Source: Entomortierella parvispora
Taxonomy: Eukaryota; Mortierellomycota; Mortierellomycetes; Mortierellales; Mortierellaceae
DNA: 64,000 nucleotides
Assembly: GCA_963573315.1 (NCBI GenBank)
Contig: OY752141.1
Coordinates: 186,001-250,000 of the forward strand
Reading direction: 5' to 3'
Part shown: positions 34,201-46,700 of the stretch, in pieces
Layout of the letters: each line of letters opens with the position of its first letter
Position numbering within the stretch: position 1 is the stretch's first letter
Translations under genes and position numbers: made by a program
Notes under the pieces: model-generated
Seen by the model: the letters and a program-made list of their open reading frames with translations, nothing else
Told to the model about the DNA's origin: nothing
Databases searched by the model: none

Positions 34201-35458
34201 AGATACAGCAGTGCTTGTACGTTAGAAACAGTCGGAATGTCGATTGAGTCTACCAGCGAAGCACGCACGTTGGTGGCAAATGGTTCTCCTGCCATAAAAG
34301 CTGGTGTTGTTACCACATCTGGGTGGTTGGAGAATCGGGCAACGGCAGCACACATGGCATTGAGCAAGTTAGCCGAGACCTTGCCTTCCTTGTACTGCTT
34401 CATGAAAGTTCCTGGGTGGATAATGGGCAATTGAAAGTAGATCGAGTCGAAAAATAGTTGGATAAGATGATCCAGAATCTCCTTGCGCGGGATATCGTCC
34501 TTGATGCCATAGATTGGGTATTTTGGCCGATCGCTACCCTTCTGGGGCAAAGTCGATTGTGAGCTGTATCGGGGACCCACCACACCTTTGCTCTCGTCGT
34601 TTTGTCTGTCATATTCTGTGTGCAGAAATGTGTACCCGGCAGTGTTCCCGAAATAGCGTTCCTCGGGGTCTTCTTTAGGTCTAGAGATCCCAGGTTTTGA
34701 GTCGGGTGAGTTGGCTCGGTAATTGCTGTTATTGTTGCCTGGGCGCAAGCGCGAGTTGCGGATGGCACTCGAATCGAGCAATTCTGGATCGACGGCCGCT
34801 GCACCAGGACCCTGTTGAAGCAATTGCTCCATCTTGTCCAGTCGTTTCTCCAGCAGCTCAATGTATCCTTGGCGCGGGCCACGCTTTTTCATACTGGGCA
34901 GGTACGCGCATTCGACTCCGAGCTTTGCGCAGTTGGCACACGTCGGCTTGACTCCGTCTAAAAGCATTAGGATTGCGTAGGCCGATAGAATGGTTTAGAA
35001 TACCAAACAAAAAACAGTTGATCGAAAAAGTCGACTCCCCTTCCTCCTCTCCACTCATCAGCCTCGAGAAGACGCGTCGCTGCGCGACGTTTGGGTCAAT
35101 AGTCCTCTGCGCGCATTCTATTGATACACACTTTCAGTCGCTCTCGTCCTTAGTTTTGGTGCTGACCAACCGGCAATCAAAGACACGAATGCGTCATTGT
35201 CCAACAGTCCTTTAACTATTTTGCACCCCATTCACTCTTCAAAAACCTACCGCATTTGATTTTCTTGCGTCTGCAGTTGCTGCAAGCAAGAGTCAATCGT
35301 TTGCGCTTGACAGTGGAGGCAGAACCATCCTGGCTATTTTCATGGTCTTCCTGATCTTCCTGGTCATCGTGGTCATCATGATCATGGTCGTTGTCATCTG
35401 AATCAGAGGGACTTTGCTCAGCCTGGTGACGCTGTGCTGCCTTTTCCTTCTTGACCAT
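31219..35458 (-). CDS. Zn2Cys6 transcription factor with Fungal_trans domain and Gln-rich tail
   Basis: Three exons (35458-35251, 34957-33220, 33121-31219) join in phase to 1282 residues. The N-terminus is acidic, then a binuclear zinc cluster: ACSNCRRKKIKC in exon 1 and DGVKPTCANCAKLGVEC in exon 2, followed by a coiled dimerisation helix (YIELLEKRLDKMEQLL). The Fungal_trans middle homology region follows (DHLIQLFFDSIYFQLPIIHP; LALYL-type helix as ALLYLSMYEYG; WMFGGMAVRLAQELGLNRED). The last ~600 residues are Ser/Gln-rich, with basic patches and Met/Gln repeats typical of an activation domain. It should bind CGG-type sites as a nuclear regulator. The target pathway cannot be told from sequence, and neighbours give no clear hint. 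Confidence 0.9.
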
Positions 35459-36097
35459 GGTGGCAAGGTGAGGACTGGTGGTGGGTTCGAGTCAAATTGA
35501 CGGTCGTCCTGTTGCGCTGTAGTAGTCGGAGAAGCAGAGAGGGTCGGATAGGGTCGTTTACAGTCTTGTTGCAGAAGGTAATGTGAGGACGGGGTTCAGG
35601 CGTGGCAACCGACGACTCGGGGATGTGACTTGAGCCGACAGGGTCCAGAGTGAGAGAGGGAAAGGGAAGCTGGAAGGGAAAGGCGTTAATGAAGAGAGAA
35701 GGTGGAGCGGAGGAAGGTTGGAGGACAAGTCGACGGCAAGGACAAGTCGACGGCAAGGACAGTTCGGGCTGCAAACACAAAAGGGAATTGGAGCACGGCA
35801 CAGCCAAAAGTCCACACAGACAACAAACACACGCTTATGGAAAGAGACACGTCCCACGCTCCGAGAAGAGAGAAGGATGGAGAAGGGGGATAGCGAAGAG
35901 TGATCGGAGAGTGAGGCGGAAATGGAAGACGAGGAAGGACAAAATCTCTCCATGTGGACTCCATTCATGACCCGGATCAAATCCAGCCGAGGCCTTCTTT
36001 GAATGACTCGCTTTTCAAGTGTTCTAAAAAAAACTCTTTTCTGGAGTCGGAAGCGAATGCAGACTGATCTCTTCTTTTTTCTCTCTTGCCCAATCCA
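35459..36097. promoter_or_regulatory. Divergent promoter region with a 17-bp tandem repeat
   Basis: 639 bp between the Zn2Cys6 gene (-) and the CCCH-methyltransferase gene (+). It includes a perfect tandem 17-bp repeat at 35723-35756. No coding sequence is evident, although several shadow frames exist. Confidence 0.5.
35723..35762 (+). repeat. 17-bp tandem direct repeat containing GTCGAC
   Basis: Two perfect copies of GGACAAGTCGACGGCAA at 35723-35739 and 35740-35756, then a third copy that stops matching after GGACA. Each copy holds the palindrome GTCGAC. Confidence 0.9.
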
Positions 36098-37990
36098 ATG
36101 GTAGTCCCTGTTCAGCTCGATCCCTCATTGCTCCAGGACTTGCTTGCAGCTGGGCCCAGCCATATCGGTGCAGTCACTGAGGAGGATGCCATCAATGACA
36201 AGGAAAGAGAGATTGAACAAGAGCACCACCTCGTTAAGAAGGGCGACCCCGTTCGATTCGGATTCCAGCCCCAGAGACGATATGTCCTCGAAGGTCGCAT
36301 CATCCACAAGAGGAAGCTTTCCCGCAAACTCTTTTTCCTCGACCTCGCCTTTGTTCACAAGAGACAATCCAAGGCGGACAGCGCAGCATTGGGCATGGAC
36401 CGCCAAGAAAACAGCGGACTGTGGGAGGACGTTGATCCGTCTTCCGGCGGATACTCAGGAAGTAATGAGCCTAATCTTTCCCGGACCCGGGCCACGACGC
36501 GTTTGGAGGTCATTGTTCGGTTCCCTACTCACGCTTTGAAGGACTTGGACGACCTCTGGTGCAGAGTTCACCTTGGAGCAGTTGTTCGGGCCGTGGGTGA
36601 CATTGAGCTCTCGAAGAAGAAGCGAGTCTCTGATGAGGACGGTACCCAACTCAACCATGAAGGTGATAAATCAGACGGATGGTCTGCTCTCCTCCACTGT
36701 CTCGAGTTTGAGACACTGGAGCTTTGGACTGGAAAGGAAGCATTTGAGCCCCACCCAGGATCAGCAGAGATTAACAACGAACGCGGTCGTCAATGGGAAC
36801 AAAGTGGATCAAGTACAAAGCAGAGCAACAAACGAAAGAGTGCAGACATGCTCGGATCGGCAACTGCAGATGTTCAGAGAGGAGATGAATCACAGCCCCA
36901 TTGCAAATTCTGGCTCAACACTGGAAAGTGTAACAAGAACCCATGCCCATTTTGGCACCAAACCGACCTGACAAAACTGAAGATTGAGAGAAAACGTTGG
37001 GTTGAAGAGGTAGTTCATGATCTCTCTGGCGCCGATGCCACGATATACGGAGCGATTTGTTAACCAAAGATTTCTTTTTGATTCCGTTAGCGTATTCAAG
37101 CAAAGCGAAAAATCTCACACCATTCTTCAGATCCACACCAAAAAACAACCAAGAACCAACACCGAGAGCGGGCACTTTATTTTGCACAATGGCTCATTCA
37201 AACGTTCACTCGGGATTTTTTGAACTCTGGAGCCGGCGTACTGGATATTGCAGGAGGTCGAGGCGATCTTTCATGGGAACTTCAAACAAGACAAGGTATT
37301 CAGTCCACCATTGTCGAACCACGCCCAGGGAAAGGAATGAGAAAGTGGCAGAGAAAGTGGCTTGCTGCTTTTCTTGCGGCCAACGAGGGTTCCGCTACTG
37401 CCATGGAAGCAGCAGGTCCAATGACAGACGACTCGAAAGCTGAAGATGATGTCGATGAAGAAGAAGAGGATAAGGATCATGAAAATGAAAATGAAGATCA
37501 AGAGCCAGTTGGTCTGGCGGATTTCATTCCCACTGTAAAAATCCATCCGCTGCAGGCAACAGAACCAGCAAGGATACAATCCTTGCTGGATGATGAATTC
37601 TTAGAGAAACGTCGTCAACTTGTTCAGGATTCTTCAATTTTAATTGGACTCCATCCGGATCAAGCGACAGAACCTCTTGTGAGGGCAGCTCTCAAGGCAG
37701 GAAAGCCCTTTGCCATTATTCCATGTTGTGTCTTCAGCCGTGAGAATCCGCATCGAGTCCTCCCCAACCCTGAAGCCAAGAAGAGCACAGCACCGGAAGA
37801 AATGAAAGATGGAACAGAAACCGCTAAAGATACCCGACCTGTTTCATCGTATGATGATTTTGTGACATGGCTTTCGACGCTGCATCCAGAAATCGAAACG
37901 ACGTGGCTCAATTTCGAAGGTATGAACCGCGTTCTCTTTTGGCGCGGGCCTTCCATCCACTTCAATCATGATAATAGTTCTATAGATTAA
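36098..37990 (+). CDS. CCCH zinc finger fused to a SAM-dependent methyltransferase domain
   Basis: Two exons (36098-37058 and 37131-37990) join in phase to 606 residues; the 70-bp intron uses a weak donor (GTTAAC) and a CTTCAG acceptor. Residues ~60-190 include GRIIHKRKLSRKLFFLDLAF, resembling an OB-fold strand pair as in tRNA-synthetase anticodon-binding domains. A CCCH finger lies at C269-x8-C278-x4-C283-x3-H287 and suggests RNA binding. The methyltransferase half begins at ~330 (ERALYFAQWLIQTF) with SAM motif I at 357-366 (VLDIAGGRGD), an acidic insert at ~420-445, and IIPCCVFSR at ~516-524. The parts suggest an RNA methyltransferase, with the substrate unknown. The region from 37064 lacks a start codon that would make the second half a separate gene with the complete motif context. 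The ATG at 36098 is the first in frame. Confidence 0.8.
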
Positions 37991-38163
37991 AGCAACTCTT
38001 TGGAGGCACAGTCTATATGTTGTGAACCATTACGTTCAAGATTGTTCCTTCCATGGAGGCACAGCAGTGCAGTTGTCTCCTTGTAGTTTTAGTCTGCACT
38101 ATATTACAGCTCCATAATCTATAACAGTTCTGCATGATCTTCTGGTCAAAGAAATACTCATTT

Positions 38164-39111
38164 TTATTCTGCTCTGGCACGGATGATGCGAACGGCCTCC
38201 TTTGGGCGATCATTTGCATCCGTGGCGACAAGGCCCATCCTGTTGACGACCTTGATGCCACCCGAGACTCGTCCAAAGATCGTGTGCTTGTTGTCGAGCC
38301 ATGGCGTGGGGGCAAGGGAAATGAAGAATTGCGATCCGTTTGTGTTGGGTCCAGAGTTGGCCATGCTCAAGATGCCTGCTCCTGTATGCTTCAACTCTGA
38401 GTGGAATTCGTCTGCGAACTTGTCACTTTTGATGACGGCACCAAAAAAAAAAAAAAAAAAAAAAGGGCAATGAGTCAGGCCAGGCTACAGGTGAAGCTGA
38501 GTACGCAGCTGGGGTCCTCGCTTGTTCGCTTGTTGTACATACCCATAGATCGATGCTCCTCCGCGTCCTGTGCCTGTTGGGTCCCCCCCTTGGACCATGA
38601 AATCAGGGATGATACGGTGGAACTATTACAAGGAAAGTTTGGCCACATCAGAATGTGGTTCACAGTGATTTGTTGAACTAATACATTTTTCCCGCATCGA
38701 TGAAGTAATCGAGGCAATATCTTCGCTGGACTTGACATACCACAACGCCGTTGTAATAACCCTTCCGTGCCTGAAATAAGAAGCAGATTGTCGGTCAATA
38801 TCAATTATAGACGATCTGAAAAGATAACTATCTCTCATTTGATGCACGAGAAGAGTTCCAGTGCAAACTCAATATCTTGGTAGACCTCCTACCAGTTCAT
38901 AAAAGTTCTTGCAGGTTCTTGGAGCATGCTCGGTGTAAAGCTCGATGGTGATTTCACCCTAAGAAATGTAAAGTCAACACACTCGATGTTTAATGTACTG
39001 AATTGTTGAATGCCTCCTGCTAAACCGAAATTCCGAAATTCCATCCTGAATGTCTCAAGAGTCTTGCTCCAGCTCTATTACCATGGAGGTTTCTAATACG
39101 ACGGTCGACAT
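38164..39111 (-). CDS. Cyclophilin-type peptidyl-prolyl isomerase, PPIL1 family
   Basis: Five or more exons. The first coding exon is 30 nt (39111-39082, [10 protein letters not shown]), joined to [20 protein letters not shown], then [30 protein letters not shown], and the last exon from 38425 ([19 protein letters not shown] onward). The active-site pattern FHR, FMVQGGD, the S/N-x-GSQFFIS stretch and [12 protein letters not shown] is complete. The compact length and the [14 protein letters not shown] wording match PPIL1, a spliceosome-associated cyclophilin (yeast has no close counterpart, S. pombe Cyp1 does). It catalyses prolyl cis-trans isomerisation and docks on SKIP/Prp45. The intron before the last exon carries a 22-nt homopolymer. 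Confidence 0.92.
38443..38464 (+). repeat. Poly-A run of 22 within a PPIL1 intron
   Basis: Twenty-two consecutive A on the plus strand. On the coding strand this is poly-T lying about 16-38 nt before the 3' splice site, where it would act as a polypyrimidine tract. Confidence 0.95.
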
Positions 39112-39257
39112 TGTTGATGTTATGGAGCAGAGTGATGGACTGAAGAAGCTGATGCGGAATTTTTTTGATCTTTTCAATACTCAACAACGCCACCACATGA
39201 AAATGCTGTTAAATTATTCGAACTTTTTTAATAATATCATTGTCAAAGATGGTATCA

Positions 39258-40040
39258 TCACTGAGCTTTGCTCTGGACGCAGAGACCAACACCCAAGACG
39301 ACCATTGACATTCCCAACCAGGATCCTACAGGAAATAAAGAAATGATTAGGGCAATGAACGGATGGATCCACTAAGGGTGGACTCGATGAGTTTGGGTCT
39401 GCACAAATCTGTATCAGAAACTTACGTGGAGAGCCAATGCTCTCGCCAAGGAGAATGCCGGCCAGGGTGGTGAAGATGAACGTGAGAGAGTTGGTAATAG
39501 GTACGGCCAGGGACAGATCGGCCTTGCCGAGGGTATGGTAATAGACTACGGATCCACAGAGGTTCAGGACAAGTGGAACAACGTACTATAGTGACAATGA
39601 AGGTGGAAAGAACTGAGTAAGCACCTTTGTGGTCTGCACTGAGATGCCCCCGACCTTATTCTCTGGAATCCTTGCTGGAGAGTCCTCAATTGCCTCCAGC
39701 AACCTCTGAATCCAGGGCAAATTCTTACCTGCCAACGCGTAAAAAGGTAAAAGTACTCGGCGGCTGCTTGTGAAACCCAAGAGTCACGCTTGATATTCTC
39801 AAGGCCCTTGGACCCATTCTTGATGAAGGGGTTCGTAAAGCCCCAGCACAAGGCGACTGTTCGCGAGGAAGTGGGATGGGTGGAAGAGGATTTGTTGTTC
39901 AGTTGCAAGAGCCGATACGTGTTGAGAGGAGAAGGCCCCTATATCGCATCACCATCACAATGCTGCATCGGAATGAGAGTGCGTGATCAACCCCCGGGAA
40001 TATTACCAAGAATGAATCCTACTGCGTTTTCAGGAAGCAT
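39258..40040 (-). CDS. TMEM234-family small membrane protein
   Basis: At least four exons encode about 130 residues. Exon 1 (40040 to about 40007) gives MLPENAVGFIL; exon 2 continues VALCWGFTNPFIKNGSKGLENI; a third exon near 39590-39430 gives YVVPLVLNLCGSVVYYHTLG, then KADLSLAVPITNSLTFIFTT and LAGILLGES. The last exon ends SWLGMSMVVLGVGLCVQSKA with the stop at 39258-39260. Four membrane segments and the wording TNPF, LNLCGS, DLSLAVPI.NSLT and LGE are those of TMEM234 (UPF0546), a member of the drug/metabolite transporter-like superfamily. Function is not established. It lies 146 bp upstream of PPIL1 on the same strand, and diverges from the large gene at 40704. Confidence 0.85.
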
Positions 40041-40703
40041 GGTCTGCGAATTTGGATTGAAAGATGGCCTGCAGGAGATGGAAAGGGAAACCAAGTTGCC
40101 ATGTTCTTGCTGAAGCCTGGAACAACTTCGGATATTCTGGTCACGTGATACTAATTTTATTCCAGAAACAGACGTCTCTGCATGGGGTTTTTTTACTCGC
40201 ACACCCAGAAGACCTCCTAGGTCCTTTTTTTCGCGCCATGCTCGAAGAAGACATTGCAAAGGACGTTTGGGGGCGAAGCAGGTAGAAGCATGAACGTGAG
40301 GAGAGGGAAGAGGAAGAGGAGCTGAGACAACAAGTCTCTGGACCGGGTGCCCAATCTGCGTGGTGGAGGCGCGGACAAGGAGAAAGAGCCCCCAGCCCAT
40401 AGGAAGGGAGGGGTATAAAAACGGGAGCGCGCGATGATCTTTTCCCCTTTCCCCTTCTTTCCTGTTGAACTGCCCTCTGCTTCCTCTTTTCCTTCCGTCC
40501 TTCCACTGCAGACCTGCAATCCGTCATACCTACTTGCTTGTCCAAAACGAAACAAACTGCTCCTCCGAGCCTCCCGCCTGGCTGCTCTCTATTTTTGGTC
40601 TCTTTCGTCCTTTTGCCAACAGCGCTCTGAATTGAGAAAGATTACTTCAGGGTCCCTCTTCCTCATTATTCGCCTTCCTTCCTGCCTCATCGGAAATCAC
40701 GCC
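40041..40703. promoter_or_regulatory. Divergent promoter between the TMEM234 gene and the 2117-residue gene
   Basis: 663 bp. It contains a good TATA box on the plus strand at 40414-40420, followed by a strongly pyrimidine-rich leader from 40438 to about 40510 that probably holds the transcription start of the large gene. No other gene is visible. Confidence 0.55.
40414..40420 (+). promoter_or_regulatory. TATA box of the 2117-residue protein gene
   Basis: TATAAAA in the context GGGGTATAAAAACGGG, about 290 bp before the ATG at 40704 and just upstream of a CT-rich stretch typical of fungal start sites. Confidence 0.5.
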
Positions 40704-43700
40704 ATGGTGCACACATCCACCTCAGCATCGGATGCCCCTGTGCTCCCTGCTTCCGAGGACGCCTATATGAAAACGCTCCTCTCATACCGCATTCGTCCAC
40801 GCGCCACTTATATCCAGAGTTTAGTTTCCACCCACAAGGACGCGCTCCTCCCTTTGCTCACCCAGCTCCTTGCAACGGAGAATTTGGTCTTGGATATCCC
40901 CATCACTCGTCCACCTGAAAAGGAATCCGACTTGACAGAGGAAGGAGGCAATCCTGCTCCTGAAGTCGATATTGTTCCTCTCCTCAACCCACAGACCAAT
41001 GCCTCGAGCAGGTACCTGCAAAGGTCCACAGGACTCGTAATGGCTACGACCTTGGCACAGCAAGGAGTCAAGCCAGCACTCGATCTCTTGCTGGCCAATC
41101 TGTGTCACCCCTCTACCGTGGGTAAAAAGATGCTCATCCAGAGTCTGGCGCTCAATGCCAGCGACGAAGAGATCATAGTGGCCGCTAAATGCGCCTCTCC
41201 TGCCGTGATCGACAGCTTGGTTTCAGCACTTCAGAAGTGCAAGCGCAAGCCCCTCTCCTACATCCTCTTGGGCAAGCCCCGAGTCGCAAAAGTAAGTGCA
41301 CTCTCTGAATAGCGCGTTTAGTCGCATTCATGCTGATTTTACCTGAAACGAACATGATCCTAATCCGTCGAACTTCAATCTTCCTCTCTTCTCTTTTACT
41401 CGGTTGGTAGTCCACCGCGCCCGAGAAACCACTTTCGACGCGTTTCCGCGACGATCTTGCAAAAGTCAAGGAGTTTGAGCGTGAGCGCATCTGGAACGAG
41501 TACAGCGCCTTGATCGATGTCACGAACCAGAACAAGCCGAACCTCACAGAGGCAGGGGAGGACATCAAGGATCTGGTACTGACACTTCAAGAGACGCACC
41601 CTCCTCTCCATCCTTGGCAGTCGATACTCCCAGAGCTGCGGTCACCAAAGCTTCCCTCACTGATTGAAAGCAACCTATTCGCCTTTCTCCAACATGACCC
41701 TGAGCGTACAATGCGTATTTTGAAGGAAACCTCATACAGACAAGTCGGCGAGAACACCTACAATCTCACGATTCCAGCTGGTCTCCATAACAAAAAGCGT
41801 GCCATCCGGTATTGGTGTCACCGCAACGACGACGGTGCTCTCCTTCAGGACTATGTGGAACATATCTTGGTCGGGGGGAATGGCAGGTTGGTTAGGACTG
41901 GTCAAACACCGCCCGCCAGTCTGCTCAACTGCTGTCGTGGACGTGTTGTAGATCAATTGGTCCGAAAAGCTATCTCCATGATTGATGAGGAAGAAACCAA
42001 TGTGAATGTGCAAAGAGTCGGCCACGACCGCATTGTCGGGTTTTCCATCCAAGGCATCAGCAACTTGGTCCAACGTCTGTCCGGATGCTCTGCTTTCAAA
42101 GATCGGGATGGGTCTGCTGTATACTTCTATGAACAGCTACAGGATTTGATCAGTCTCGTGGTGAACGCAAGCGCGCGCAGCTTAAAGACCATTTACACAG
42201 GCCAGGCTCAACTTGAAGCCGCCATGCTACAGACGTTCACGTCTCCACTTGTAGATAATCAGCTCAAGTCTTTCCCTCCACTTTGTCTGGCCTTCTATGA
42301 TCAAATCAAGGATACGGTCAGACCCAAAACGCGCGTTGACAGTATTGTTATCACTGCAGTTGAGGCCATGTTTCGCGCGCTTGCACCGAAGGACACCAGC
42401 GTGTACTCCATCCCGGACGACGGCCTAGTGCACCCATACAGCTCCATCCCTGCCTGGAACAACGAGGCCCTGTTTTCAGAATGTGTGGAGCGCTACTTGA
42501 ACAACTCGCCCATCCCAGCAATCAAACTGGAAACCACATGGATCAATCACTTGAACAGGATCGCCCCTTTTCTGACAAGCGAGCAGAGGGACAAGATTGT
42601 GCGGTGGATATTGGCCCATCCAGGATTCACGCTGCTGCTGTCAAAAAATGAAGGAGTGGCGGTGTATCCCCTTCTGGAGCCATTGTTCACCAATATCGAG
42701 CTCCGCCATCAGTTTATCTTCCCTCAGGTGTTTGGAGACAAGGACGAAAAGGATGTAGAACTAGGCGACAACAGCGCAAGCTGGGCAGCGTATTTGGACA
42801 TCCGTATCCCGGCCGTCCGTGAGCTATTGGTCAAGGAGACGAGCAAGCCAGCGTTCGAGGACCGTCTCAAGTGGATTGTTGCCATTCTCAATGCAACTCG
42901 GGCTGTTGACAGTGTTCACGAGTGGCTTTTGACCTTGAAGTGGCTCATCCCAAAGTATGTTTCGTTCGAAACAGTTCGAAACAGCACAATGCATGGCCTC
43001 TCCAATGACGACAAACTAATAGCCCCTTTGATTTTAGGATTCGCAATGAGATTTTGCCTAACCTTCAGACACTATCGAAGCATCTGATGCCCAATAACAA
43101 CTGCGTTCCAAGACAATACCTTGACAATGCGACGTTGGAACAGGCAACGGAATTAGCATCACTCTACCTTACAATGGACTCGAGGGTGAGCTTTTCATAT
43201 TTTTATTTCTGCCTCTCATCTTCTCAGCTTCGAGTCGTTCTAATGATATTTCATCGATTATGTGATTATGGTCGCCTTTTAGAATGCTGCTGCCATTACA
43301 CCAGTGTCTGGTATCACCCGGTTTTTGGACAAGATTGCGGATGAGGCATGGAGGCGTTTTGTCGACCGACCCGATCATCCCTTCTATCACATCGGCACTG
43401 AGATCCCATGGAGACGCCAGGTTGCTGCCTGTGGTGAAGGCACTGCCCTTGCGAATTACTATCTGACGGTCACCAAAGCAAATTATTCGGATAAGGATCG
43501 TGATGAGGAGCAGGAGATTAGGAGACGCGGTGCCTTGGCTAGAGAGGAGGAGACTCTCAAGTCTGAGGGGGGTAAATGGGGTCAAACCATTATCAAGGAG
43601 GGAGAGGAAGACGCGTTTGTGAAGGCCAAACTCAACGCGTTTTACTCTCGTTGGAAGTCAGTCAAGAACCTCATGAACCCTGACGAGGAGGACGACGACA

Positions 43701-46700
43701 TTGAGACATTCAAGGCATGCCAGAAGGACGTTTACCGGGATGCTTGTTTTGCTCTCCATGCAGAGTTGGGCTGGCGATGGAAGAAATCGCCGACATTGAT
43801 GGCGGGCTTGGAAGCGGTCATCGATAGTCTTGCCGAGGCTGAGGCGGAGACCTACGGCGGTGAACAGGTCTTGAGTTGGTTCGATCGATATAGCGAAACC
43901 GAATATGTGTCGCGTGTTCGCCGGGTATACAGTGATGAATGGTTTCGTAAGCATCGAGATAGCCTGGCCTGGTACACTCGGTTCAGGAACATTCGAATTC
44001 GGTCCACTGATATGGCAGGAGAAGTCGTAGATCTCATCGATGATTGCAACCTTGCCAACGGCAAGAGAGATCAACACCAGTATGGGGCTCTTATGGAGAA
44101 ATTGATGGAAACATCGCCCTCTGCGATCATCCTTCCGCAAGTCCAAGAGTACGCAGTCAGCGAAAGACCGGACATGTTGACTGATGAGCATCTTTCCATG
44201 ACCAAGGGTATCCCCGGTATCTTTAACCAGGTCGAGGAACCAGCGCCCTGGAACCTCTTCGTCAAGACCCCCTCAAGATTGTCACCACATCAATGTGCGT
44301 TGCTGAAAGCCAGACACATGGTGGGAATGACAGACCCGGCGACCCCCTTCGCGACTCGGGTTCAGCATGCACAGGCCTTTGTGCGTCTCCCTACGACCAA
44401 CGTCGAGGATGTGGCGGTAGCCCTGAGTACCCCGTCGCTGCCTTCAAGAATTGTGGAAGCCATTTTGATGTTCTTGCCTACTATGGGCGAGCCCTCGTCC
44501 ACCCTCCAACTTTTGCTGGCACCAGTCTATCTTCAATCACATTTAGCCCGCACATCCATCCATGCCGTGGAAAATGCGCTAAAGTATGTGCCTCTGGAGA
44601 AAAGGCCGGAGTATATCCTTCCGCTCTTCCCCCCCGCCGGGAAACGTCAACTGAAGGTCACGATCCAGAAGGAAGGTGTGCGTCTTGCTTGCGCAAACAT
44701 GTTGCTCTTGAGGGATTCAAGGATTACCAACCTGATCAAGGGTTTGTGGGTTCGAAAGGACTTGAGCTCTGACGTTCGAGTTGTGATCTTGCAGTCTCTT
44801 CTCGGCCTGCTTGCTGGTCCCGATGGCAAGGAGCCCCAATATCAAGATACTGTGGAGTGGATCTGGTCCTACTTGAGCGAAATCTCGCACTCGAGCGCGT
44901 ACAAGAAAGCAGGTGTTGCTACTGTCCTTTTGGCTGTGACGCCTTCAGGAAAATATATTGCCGACGCTCCTCGAGTGCTCTTGAACGTGTCCCGCACCAC
45001 GATCCAGAGCGCAACATTGGCTGATCTAGCGCTGATCAATATTCCCAATGGCCTCATCGACCGTTACGTGGATGAGGTACTCTACCCCATGTGCGCTGTC
45101 CTCGACGCCGAAGATGCAGAGGATGTGGACTTGGTCCAGCTTCGTACTGTCGCGCTGCAGGTCATGATTGGCTCAGAAAACTGGTTTACGCCTCGAAATG
45201 CCGTCAAGATTGCCAAGGACTGGCGCCAACAGGCTGCCGAAGTTTCCTTGGAGGAGGATACACATCAACTTTGGATGCTCTTGGTCCATGGAATTTCGCT
45301 CTGTGTCGGCAAAGAAGCCCAGGGAGCACTGGAGAGTGGTGGTGATGGTGTTCAGGCCTGGAACGAGCTCGCGGGTGTTGTTCAGGACATGGCGGACAAG
45401 TTCTTGGACAGGACCTTGCGTCGATCTCTGCGTCAACGGGCTATGGAAGATCGTATTCGTGGGCTTAACCTAGGAAACAATGGCTTCTTGAGCAACTTTG
45501 AAAAGGTTCAGGCAGCGGGAGCGTTCTCGGGTCAGCAGTCGGATATTGTCAAGCCACTTTTGACAAAGACATTGGAGCCTGTGACCTGGAATATTGTGCT
45601 CTCCAGGGAAATCCAGGACTTCAAGCCTCAGGACTCTATGACTCAGACTCAGATCAATGATGAGGCCTTCCGGATCCTAGTTCGGATCGTCGAGCTCAGT
45701 AACAAGTACCTCGCCAATTTCAATGAGGTCCAAACTTGGGTCCATCACAATCTTTGCAGCAAGTCTAAGAGCCTGTTTGTGTCCCTTGCATGGGCAATCC
45801 TGAAACCTCATGAGGAGCTGTTGGACTGGGTTCATTTGGATGACCTCGGACTGATGATCTTGAAACAGAGCAACGGCCGACTCAATTTGGCAGATATTAG
45901 CGCCTTTGTCGAACGTTTGGCCTGCCAAGATCCTCCTGCGTTCTATTGGACCAACGCCAACGAGATTGCTTCTGAGTTGGCCAAACTGATTGGCATCAAG
46001 ATGGCCCTGGCGTCAACTTTGATCCTTTTGACGCCTATCATGAAGCGCGCGCGGGAAGCGGGATGGACTCATGGACCTGACTCAATTATTGCTGCTGCAG
46101 TGTTGGCTGGAAATCTGGAAACTGTGGTCAGGCTTTTCCCCAAGGAAGTTGGACCCATGGTTCACCAGCGGCTGGTAGAGCATGCCTCCAGGGGTGCCGC
46201 CTTCTCGTCAAATTTTTGGAGCCTCGTGCAACTTGGCAGCAAGGCCATCCAGGAAGGCGCAAGGGCGCTCAAACACGCAGAGTTGGCTTTGACAAGCAAC
46301 GGCATGACCCCCTCCGCAGCTTTTATCATTGAGAGTCTGATCAATGGCCAGTTGGACAAATTGGACTTTGCGACATTTTCTGCCAGGCACAATTTGCCTC
46401 ACGATGTTCTGGGAGGGTTGTGGTACCAGTCTCCAAGCAAGGGCGATACTGAGCCTATCAGGACTTTGAAGGCCGTGGATGATTGCTGGAACAAGAATGT
46501 CAGACAGTACTCGAGTTACTTTGGACCAATGGCTCAAGGTAAGCATTCTTTTTTTGAGATTTAATTTTCGACTGATTTTGTGGACATGAGATCTTGCTGC
46601 ATGACTCTAACACTCCGTCTCTTTCATTCTTTCTTTTCTGTTATACTCTATAGCCGCCAATGCCGATGCAAACAAGAAGAGTCTCAGTCCCGCTGCCCAA

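Noticed and set aside
37220-37990. Separate methyltransferase gene starting at the open frame near 37220
   Set aside because: The frame begins at TTG and lacks the upstream helix. Splicing from 37058 to 37131 restores it in phase, so it is treated as exon 2 of the CCCH gene.
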